A stretch of DNA of 64,000 nt from Mixophyes australis (lineage: Eukaryota > Chordata > Amphibia > Anura > Limnodynastidae). Numbering within the stretch: position 1 is the first letter of the stretch; every line of letters starts with the position of its first letter. The notes beneath the pieces were generated by a model. That model saw nothing but the letters and a program-made list of their open reading frames with translations. It did no database searches and was not told the DNA's origin. The stretch covers positions 279,826,960 to 279,890,959 of the forward strand of contig JAVHZZ010000002.1 of the NCBI GenBank assembly GCA_036250195.1. Direction: 5' to 3'. This document shows, one piece after another, positions 56,171 to 64,000 of the stretch. The position numbers and the translations under genes are program-made.

Positions 56171-57189
56171 GTTGATGAGGTTGAAAAAAAGACACCAGTC
56201 CATCAAGTTCAACCTATTTTGGGTCTCCTGCGATCCTGCACTTATATTTGAAATTGACCCAGAGTAAGCAACCGCCAATCTGTTTCAATTGTGAAAATCC
56301 CCCCAGACTCAATATTACAGTCCTAATTTTACCCTATATCCACTACTATACGTCATTTTAATTAAGTCGTATCCCTGGATACACTTTTCCGCTAAAACTT
56401 TGTCTAACCCTTTCTTAAACATATCTATTGAATCTGCCATCACAACCTTCCCTGGCAATGAATTCCATATCTTGACTGCCCTTACTGTAAAGAACCCCTT
56501 CCTTTGCTGGTTGTGAAATTTCCTCTCCTCTAACCTTAGGGCGTGACCGCGTGTCCTGTGTATAGTCCTTGGGGTAAAAAGTTCCCATGAAAGTTCTCTG
56601 TATTGACCCTTAATGTATTTGTACATAGAAATCATATCTCCCCTTAGATGCCTCTTTTCTAAAGTAAACATGCCTAAACTGGCTAACCTTTCCTCATAAC
56701 TTAATGACTTCATACCCTTCATCAATTTTGTTGCCCTTTTCGGAACGCTTTCTAGTTTCAAATTATCTTTTTTATAGAGTGGTGCCCAGAACTGTACTGC
56801 ATATTCAAGATGAGGTCTTGCCAACGATTTATACAGTGGCAAAATTACACTTTCTTCCCTTGCATCTATGCCCCTTTTTATGCACGGCAATACTTTGTTT
56901 GCCCTTGCAGCTGCTGCTTGACATTGAGCACTATTGCTAAGTCTACTGTCTACGAGCACTCCCAAATCCTTTTCTATTATAGATTCTCCTAAATTAATTC
57001 CATTTAATTTATAGATTGCGTTCTTGTTTTTGACCCCTAAATGCATAACTTTACATTTATCTATGTTAAATCTCATATTCCATTTGGCCGCCCAATCCTC
57101 AAGTTTATGTAAGTCCCTCTATAGAGAAGCTACATCTTGCTCTGATTTTATTACCTTACAGAGTTTAGTGTCAGCTGCAAAAATAGAAG
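56171..57189 (-). mobile_element. CR1 LINE copy 2, 3' half
   Basis: The minus frame 57,076-56,315 is very similar to copy 1 (4,800-5,580), including 'LPLYKSLARPHLEYAVQFWA', with few stops. The sequence starts upstream at the 'ctatttttgcag' segment of the FADD motif (57,185). The 3' end lacks the long octamer tail. It is directly joined to L1-like sequence at 57,190. Confidence 0.88.
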
Positions 57190-57190
57190 C

Positions 57191-59050
57191 TTAACTCTTG
57201 CCCACCCACACCAATGAGGATATGAGAATAGAACGGAATATACTATGAGGAATGTATATCAGCAGCTGCTGCAAAACATACAAAAACTTTGGCTGAATTA
57301 TCATTTTAACTAGATTGATTCTACCTGTGACCGTCAATGGCAGCTGCTTCCACACCCCAACCCGACTCTTAAGATAGTCAATCTGAGGCTTGATATTACG
57401 CTGAATATACTGACCCATATCACTAGAAATCCAAAACCAAATACTTGAATACCGGAGTCCATTTAAGAGGAGTCTGCAAGACTTGTCCCATCGGGCAAGT
57501 ACCCTTAATTGGAGTTGCACTGGATTTGTCCCAGTTGATCAAAAGCCCCGACTAATTACCAAAAACTGTAACCACACAAAGCAGTACAGGCAAGGATCTA
57601 TTAGGATATGACAGAAAAAGTAACATATCATATGCATAAAGGGCAATCGTGTCCGTCCTGCAGCCCATATTCAATCCAGTAATATCTGACTTCACCCTAA
57701 TAGCATATGCCATTGGCTCTATGGCCAAGGCAAAGAGGTCGGGAGACAGAGGGCAGCCCTGTCTTGTACCTCTGCCCATGGAAAACTGATGAGACATAAA
57801 ACTGTTGACACAGACTCTGGCTGTAGGGCAAGAAAACAACAATCGCACCCACTGAACACAAAACTTCCCAAACCCAAATTTCGATAGCACGTCCACAGGT
57901 ACCTCCACTCCGCAGAATCAAAGGCCCTAGCAGCATCTAGCGACTCAGCCTCCTCCTCCGCCGAGTGGGGCAACTGCAGATGACAAAAAAGCCCAGGCAA
58001 ATTTATAACCGTAGATTTTTCCAGCATAAAACCAGTATGATCAGAGTGCACAATCTCACAAGTCACCCGACTCAAACACGACTCCAAAATCTTTGCCAAT
58101 ATTTTAATATCCTTTGTCAACAGTGATATAGGTCTGTATGATTTCGAAAAACAAGGGGTCCTTCCCCGCTTTGGGAATGAGAACTATAAGAGCTTCAGAC
58201 ATGGACGAGGATACAGACCCCAAATCTCAAACTTGTAAACATTTCTTGCAAGTGAGGCACAAAAAACCCCATATGCTTCTTGTACAATTCTATAGGGATT
58301 CAGTCTACACCCGGAGCCCTGCCATTTGGAAACGAGGATATAGCAACTACAATCTTCTCATCGGTGATTGACGAATCTAAACTCTCCCTGCTAGCTGCAC
58401 TTAGCTAGTAGGGAAACAGCTGCCAAGTATGAGTCTAAATCCGAATCAGAATATTCAGCCCTAGATGCATATGCATCTTTAAAATACATATAAAAAACTT
58501 CACTAATCTCTTCAGTCAAGGTATGCACAACACCCAAAGTATCCGTGATTCCTGCCACTACAGTCGCCGCCCTCTCTGATCTAGCCAAATACGCCAGAAA
58601 CCTACCACATTTATTCGCCTCAAAATACTGAGTATGCCTAGCAAATGGCTTACGCCTTGATTTGTCTAGCAAATCTGACCACTCTCGCTGCACCACTAAC
58701 CAAGCCTGTCTATCAGGTGCCATATGAGAAGAAAGATACAGCTCCTCCAACAGTAAAACCTCTCAAACATATCACACCGCCTGGACTTTTTTTTTTTAAA
58801 TAATTCTTCTAATTGGGGAACTTCTTTAAAAGGCCTTGAATGAATCCCAGATGAGAGGTGGAGCAGCCGTATGCACATTAGTAGCAAAATAACCCTCCCA
58901 TTGAGACTAGTGTGTCCCCATCCTTCAATAACGTCAACCAAAAGGGGTTAATTCTCTAAAACTTAATGCCTCTCGAGGCCAAGTATTTTGAAGTTAGTAC
59001 TAACGGAGAATGGTCAGAAATCCCTCTTGGTAAATATGCACCTTACACTC
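57191..59050 (-). pseudogene. L1/Tx1-like ORF2 remnant
   Basis: The order is endonuclease end, linker ('KSRRKPFARHTQYFEANKCG', 58,680-58,620), and RT pieces 'HTGFM', 'SLDAARAFDSAEW', 'MGRGTRQGCPLSPDLFALAI' and 'ALYAYDMLLFL'. In the last the catalytic YADD has become YAYD. 'SSDMGQYIQRNIKPQID' and 'LPLTVTGRINLVKMIIQPKF' follow at 57,430-57,290. Several frameshifts. Confidence 0.82.
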
Positions 59051-59463
59051 CCTAACCTATCCGAACTACCCCCCTCCCCGCATATCCACCCCCAACTTAG
59101 ACATACCTGGATCCCACTACAACTACCCCACATCCCCTCAAACAACCTATACAGCTATTCCCACGTATTTATGAAAACACTAGTATATGCTATAAGAGGA
59201 AAGGGAGATCGTGACCCTTAAAGCAAGGGAAGCCACCCAGCCCACCGCTTCACAATATTACTCCTCCAGCACCCCACACCCATCCGATCCACTAACACTA
59301 AGTAAAATATCCAAAAGCTTCAGAAATACCGCCTTGGAATTGACACCTTCATAAGCAACCAAATAACATAGATCAAAGTGCTATGCATCAAAGGAAGTTA
59401 TCTCAAACTTTATTCAATATCATCAGTTCAGTCCAGGAGGTCAATACATCACCAGAAGCATCT

Positions 59464-60380
59464 TCAATCCAGATGAGGGCCTCTAGGAGCTCTCCTATTT
59501 AACCAGTGAGTCGCCTCTGACGGCGACTCAAAGAAAAGGGTAGTTACATCCGCAAACAGCCGTAGTCTGTCTGGGAAAAGCATAGCATACAGCAATTGCA
59601 TCTCACGGAGGCGACTCTTCACCTGTTTAAAATGAGCTCTGCTCTTTTGTACATCCACCGACAAATCAGGAAATACAGTCACTCTTTGGTTTTGATACAC
59701 TAAAGGGCCCTTAGTTCGAGCCAGGCGCAGAATAACATCCCAATCTTTATAATGTAGCACTTTAGCAATGAATGTGCCAGGAGGCGGCCTCTGAGCCGGG
59801 ATACGATGTGCCCTCACCACCGCAAACTGGGCCGTGAACTCCTCTCTGCCGACTGTCTGGATTATCCAATTCTCCAAGAATGTCTCCGGAGCATCGCCCT
59901 CCGCCTTTTCAGGAAGACACACCAGCCGAATATTACTGCGTCTGAGGCGGCCCTCCATGTCTGACGGTTTCTGTTTAACCGACACCATCTGAGCCTCCAA
60001 CCAGCAACTTTCAGAGGCAAAGGAGCTGTAGTCTCTTCTAATATGGAAATGCGGGCCTCCGTCTCTACCACACGCTCACGGATCTTCTGAAAATCCTGTC
60101 GCATCAACAACAAATCAACCTACACCTCTCCATTTTTGACAATTACCTTCTTTTCAGAGGCAGCGATAGCTTTCAGGACCTCCTGAAGCGTAGAATCAGC
60201 AGGCGAATCTGCATCTTTGGAAGAATGAAGCATCTGCAGTTCAGACGCAGGAGCTCCCCCCGAGGCCGGAGCAGGGTTAGATTGGGCATATTTCTCCGAT
60301 CTCCCAGCAGCAGTGGTACTTGCAGAGTGTTTTCCAATAATGGCCCCTTTTAGGCAGTTTAAAGTATAAAAGAAGGCCAC
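59464..60380 (-). pseudogene. L1/Tx1-like ORF1 (RNA-binding protein)
   Basis: N-terminal Ala/Ser-rich part (60,380-60,120), a stop, a coiled coil ('RQDFQKIRERVVETEARISI', about 60,100), then a frame change into the RRM and C-terminal domain (60,000-59,464). That part reads 'NIRLVCLPEKAEGDAPETFL', 'VVRAHRIPAQRPPPGTFIAK' and 'LHYKDWDVILRLARTKGPL'. In active L1s it trimerises and coats the RNA. Confidence 0.82.
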
Positions 60381-61188
60381 AAGTGAGTGCCCAGTCCCAG
60401 CTAGGTTTATAGCCAGAATTTATCCAATGAAGGTCCAATTAATACACACGGTCCAGCCAGAGCCTGCACACAGATGTCAGGAATAAATCGCCTCCAGTGA
60501 TGCGAAACCGCACACCAGCCTGTTCTCTGCCGACACTTGCTGCCAAGATGGCGCCGCTGCCCGCTCCACGACGGGAACACCAGAACAGACACTTCACTTC
60601 CTCAGCAGCCGTGAAATGCCCTATCTCCACGCACCAAACAGCCTCCTCACCAGCCAGATAGGTGACCGATCACCACGGACCAGAAGACCCAGGCACTGCC
60701 GGAGAGAGAGAGCACCTTCTTCCTTCCCGTGTGAACTCTGCCCCTGCACAGCTCCGGACACCAGCATCAGACACAGCCGCCCTGACCCACCGACACAGAC
60801 CATCCTTGGACTGGAGGGAGCAGAAGAGGTTCCGGCACAGAACCAGGTAAGTTAGATGGGCCGGTAACACAGGAGGATAATTATGCCGGATATTTAGGCT
60901 GGGGAGCTCCAATGCACACAGCCTACTCCATGCTCCACCAGGCCACGCCCCCCCTCCTGCTAATGTACATTTCAAATGCTTTCAGAAATATACTGAATGC
61001 AAAATGAACACCTGTGGGTTTTAGGAGTAGCCTATCTACTGCTAACTAGTAAGTTAGCAGACTGCTCAGTGACGGTTTCATATGTGCAGATAATGCTATT
61101 TAAGCAGGTAGGCAAGAAGTACTGATCTATTGTTTGTAAAGGGGAAATGGAAAAAATGTGTTAACTGGCTTTGAATGTGACTTGGTAG

Positions 61189-61457
61189 CAGTGGCGGATC
61201 CAGGGGGGGGCGATCGCCCCCCCTAGCAGGGGCTTGCTGCCGACAGCTGCACACTGTTCCTTTCAGCAGTGACAGTGTGCTGCCCGGCTGCTCTGTGTTT
61301 TAAACAATCAGAGCAGCAGGGCAGCACACTGTCACTGCTGAACGGACCTGCACATACTGTGCAGCCGCCGGCAGCCTTAGAAAACAAAGGGGGCGGGGCC
61401 TAAATCGCCCCCCCCTAAAATCGCCCCGGGTAAAGTTATTGTCTAGATCCGCCCCTG
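61189..61457. mobile_element. 269-bp hAT MITE with perfect 8-bp duplication
   Basis: Ends CAGTGGCGGATCCAG and, on the complement, CAGGGGCGGATCTAG. TSD CTTGGTAG lies at 61,181-61,188 and 61,458-61,465. Centre: 32-bp arms (61,264-61,295 and 61,309-61,340) with one mismatch. Confidence 0.95.
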
Positions 61458-61465
61458 CTTGGTAG

Positions 61466-62445
61466 GGGGTGCAGGAAAATGTTGGATGTTAACAAGCGTA
61501 TATGGAGCACTGGGCACCAGCCAAATCAGTCAGTTGTGTCTGTAGCCAAAGTGATTTCCTTGCACATATTTATTCAACTAACAAGACTTGTGCAGTAAGG
61601 CTATTTTCAGTTATAAATGGGCCAGTGTAAGAGGTGCTAAAATTTGCATATTATAATACACAACTCTCCTTACTGATGGGTTATAGCACCAAATAACCAT
61701 AATTCCACTTCTATCATAAAAAAAAAAGTGATTGCAATGGGTTAAGGAACGCATCTGGTCCCTTAATTTGGGTACACAATTTACTATCAATGACTATATT
61801 GTTTATGGGTTGTTTTTGTAGGTTGTTTTTTTTCTCCAAGAGAATGCTTTATTCTATATTGAGAGTAGTACATTTGGAGGAATTCTTAAATTTGTGGTTT
61901 CTACTTTGAAGACAGGCGATGACTCAAGGGCAATACTAAGACCAAGTCTTGCTAGGTATTTAATAAGAGGAATTATGTCATGTAATATAATTATAAATGT
62001 GACCAACTGAGGGTCACAGAAAATATTAGCATGCTCCAAAGTTTAACTTTCCTATAAAGTTGCGCAAGTAAGCTGAATTGTCTATTATTGCAAAAAGGAA
62101 AAGGGTAGGTATTGTTATGGAGGCACCATAGTAAGGTTGCACAGGCCTCATCAGTTTTGCTCTAGCTAAATATTCAAATGGTGTTGGTAGTACCTTACTT
62201 TGGGTATAAAATTTGCTTTCAGCACAATAAAAATAATTGGTATTTTGTGTTCTGTGCCACTGTACTTTAAACCTACCTTCCAATGTCCACCAGCAATAAA
62301 TAATTATAATAATTATATAAAGAAAATTTCTAGTTTTTAATAGAGATTCAAATTGCACTGGGCAACATATTGAAATGATGGGTCAGGTTGTATCTGGATG
62401 TGTCTTGTTAGTCTGTTTATGATGTCTGAATCCCTCTGTCTGCAG
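61466..62445. other. hmga1 intron 2, 3' part
   Basis: AT-rich, no gene. T/C-rich tract and acceptor directly before the third exon. Confidence 0.5.
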
Positions 62446-62541
62446 GAGCCAAGTGGTTCCCCTACTACAAAGCGTTCACGTGGACGCCCTAAAGGCAGTA
62501 CAAAGAAAGGAAATCTTGACAAGGAAACTTCAAATAGCAAG
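62446..62541 (+). CDS. hmga1: HMGA1-like, third coding exon (AT-hook 2)
   Basis: Acceptor 'ccctctgtctgcag' ends at 62,445; donor GTGAGT begins at 62,542. It has 32 codons, phase 0, starting 'EPSGSPTTKRSRGRPKGSTK' with the second AT-hook core RGRP; a Lys/Asp/Asn-rich linker follows. This fits the HMGA1 exon that begins EPS. HMGA2 is less likely because it lacks the linker exon and joins its two hooks directly. AT-hook 3 and the acidic C-terminus are not in the window. Confidence 0.87.
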
Positions 62542-62639
62542 GTGAGTGTAAATAAACCTGGCACCATCTGCTTTTCTTCCTCCATGACCGTGAATACCCC
62601 TTGCATGCGAGTCAGGGCAGGAAAGAAGATACACCTGGG

Positions 62640-64000
62640 GGAAGGGGGGGTTATATGAGGCCATGTCGCCTCCTCTGTCGTCTTTCCTGTTCTTGTAGTA
62701 CAGTCAGGCAGTTCAGGTGCGTTTTCTGTTTACCTACTTCTATTTTTGCCAGTAGGAGCAGGAGAATAGGGAATACCTCCTCCTGAAGGTTTGGCAGCTT
62801 CACTCCTGAGTGTTGGGACATAGGAGTTCCCAGATAAACTTTCTTACCATAATTAGATTTTGTAGACTGTACCCTTTTATAGACCATAGACTCCTCTTCT
62901 GAGGAGTCTACGGTTTGGGATACACCACCAAGGGTGAACACAGCAGTAGCCAGACTGACCAAAAAATCTACAATTCCTTTTGGGATGTCCACTCCTTGAA
63001 GGATGCTCTGGATTTAAGGAAGTGCAAAAAAAAATTACACCTGTTTTCTGGGGCAGCATTAAGACCTGCGGCTACAGCCGTAACAGCCAGAGAACTTTGC
63101 AATTAGGGTAATCATTTGGAAAAAATGATAGAATGGAATACAGAGGAGTGAACCTCGAAAGATTGTCCAAGATATGCTGTTGGCAATGGAATTTTGTGCA
63201 ACTCATCCCAGGATGCAATTAGTCCAAGAACAAATTACTATCACTCCTTTTTGAAGGGGATTATCGGTTTGGCTACTATTTACTATTTACAGATAGTTCC
63301 TATCATAACTTACACAGGAAGTATTCCAAAGATCACCAAATCCCAGAAGCTGGGGATAAACAGGTGCTAATAAAGCAAAATCTAAAAATGTTGTTCCAGA
63401 AGCACAAAAAGGAAAGGCATTTATTTAAACACTTTCATAGCAGAAAAGAACATGGGAGGTTTTCGAATTATACTATATTTAGGAGGCCTCATCAAACCAA
63501 TCAATGGATTCAGGAGTTTCAAGATGGAGTCAGGAAGAACCATCCTCAAAGCAATGGAGGCAGGGACATTCCTTACATCAGTAGATCTAAAGGATGCATA
63601 TGTCCAAATTCTAATTTACCTAAACACTTCAAACATTTCTCAGATTTGCAATATTCAAGTCACTATCGGTACAAGTGACCCTTCAGGCTGCTGACATTGC
63701 CATGACCACAACTAGAATTTTGGTGAAAGTGGGGCCAATTCGTATGGCCTTTCCTAGAAGACATCCTTATAGCAGCATCTTCAGCAGAGAATGTAAAGTG
63801 CTACCAGTCATGTGCTGGACCATGGCTGGATCACAAACGAAAAAAGTAATTTATATCCAACACATAGGATATAATTTCTTGGAATGTGTATAGATACAGC
63901 AAAAGGGAAGCCTTTTCTGACCTCAAAGAAAACCATGATTAAAACATGAGGTGTTGTCCCAGAACACCTTGGACCACAGCAGAAGACTGCCTTGGCTCAG
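62640..64000 (+). mobile_element. DIRS-like retrotransposon fragment, runs off the window
   Basis: Gag-type sequence at 62,890-63,110 ('WDTPPRVNTAVARLTKKS', then 'KKLHLFSGAALRPAATAV') is followed by RT at 63,440-63,960 ('GGFRIILYLGGLIKPINGF', 'FLTSVDLKDAYVQILI', 'FLGMCIDTAKGKPFLTSKK'). Stops are common and the YxDD block is not recognisable. The tyrosine recombinase would lie downstream. Confidence 0.65.

Larger units (their letters stand above)
57190..60955 (-). mobile_element. L1/Tx1-like LINE with 5' end, lacking its 3' end
   Basis: It starts on the minus strand with a GC-rich 5' region ('ggggcgtggcctggtggagc', about 60,950). ORF1 (60,380-59,464) follows, then a shortened ORF2 (about 59,050-57,191) that breaks off in the region after the RT. 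Most of the endonuclease is deleted; only its end, 'LPRGISDHSPL', remains near 59,040. Having a 5' end but no 3' end is unusual for a LINE. Confidence 0.82.

Noticed and set aside
61189..61457. CpG island or promoter at a GC-rich block in the hmga1 intron
   Set aside because: The block is exactly an hAT MITE with an 8-bp duplication.
50934..62541. HMGA2 instead of HMGA1
   Set aside because: HMGA2 joins AT-hooks 1 and 2 without a linker exon and has no EKRGRGRPRK...GT...EPS exon order. The layout here fits HMGA1 better, though the downstream exons that would settle it are outside the window.

Overview
The window is vertebrate genomic DNA, almost certainly from a frog (anuran). The evidence is three spliced coding exons of an HMGA1-type chromatin protein at 50.9-62.5 kb, long introns, tRNA-derived SINEs, and a transposon mix typical of amphibians: PIF/Harbinger elements with a Myb-like second gene, DIRS-type, Penelope-like, Gypsy, L1/Tx1, CR1, L2, Tc1, pogo and hAT elements. 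No rRNA or tRNA gene, CRISPR array or operon was seen. This calling rests on reading motifs, splice sites, terminal repeats and target-site duplications by eye; no alignment was run.

0-12.6 kb holds a nearly intact pogo-like transposon whose transposase has one in-frame stop, an L2 3' end, a CR1 3' half, an ERV-like LTR with leader, an internally inverted Tc1 remnant, a SINE split by a solo LTR with a 5-bp duplication, an hAT MITE built of hairpins, and a repeat split by a pogo MITE whose empty-site copy lies at 44.6-45.0 kb.

12.6-40.3 kb is a deep nest. A Penelope-like element (PLE; RT, then GIY-YIG-like end, then a hammerhead-like motif) is interrupted by (a) a Gag-only LTR element, 12,825-16,075, (b) a 3.0-kb Harbinger with an intact two-exon Myb-like gene, 16,340-19,351, (c) a Gmr1-like Gypsy element with gag-PR-IN-RT-RNaseH order, 20,258-25,506, and (d) a 12.9-kb Harbinger, 26,779-39,705. 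The last contains a 4.3-kb hAT element (two TG/TA-rich minisatellite arrays around a long inverted repeat) and a solo LTR that holds a solo LTR of the Gmr1-like family. With these removed, about 3.3 kb of host sequence is left.

40-50.4 kb holds a second, decayed Harbinger of the same organisation as the 3.0-kb one, a perfect 70-bp palindrome, a full SINE, hAT and Harbinger MITEs, and otherwise unassigned sequence.

50.9-62.5 kb is the only host gene recognised: hmga1-like, plus strand, three phase-0 coding exons carrying AT-hooks 1 and 2. The third AT-hook and acidic tail must lie beyond the window. Its introns carry DIRS, Tc1, MITE and hAT fragments and an unusual minus-strand composite in which the 5' part of an L1/Tx1-like element is fused to the 3' half of a CR1. 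The window ends inside a DIRS-like gag-RT segment.
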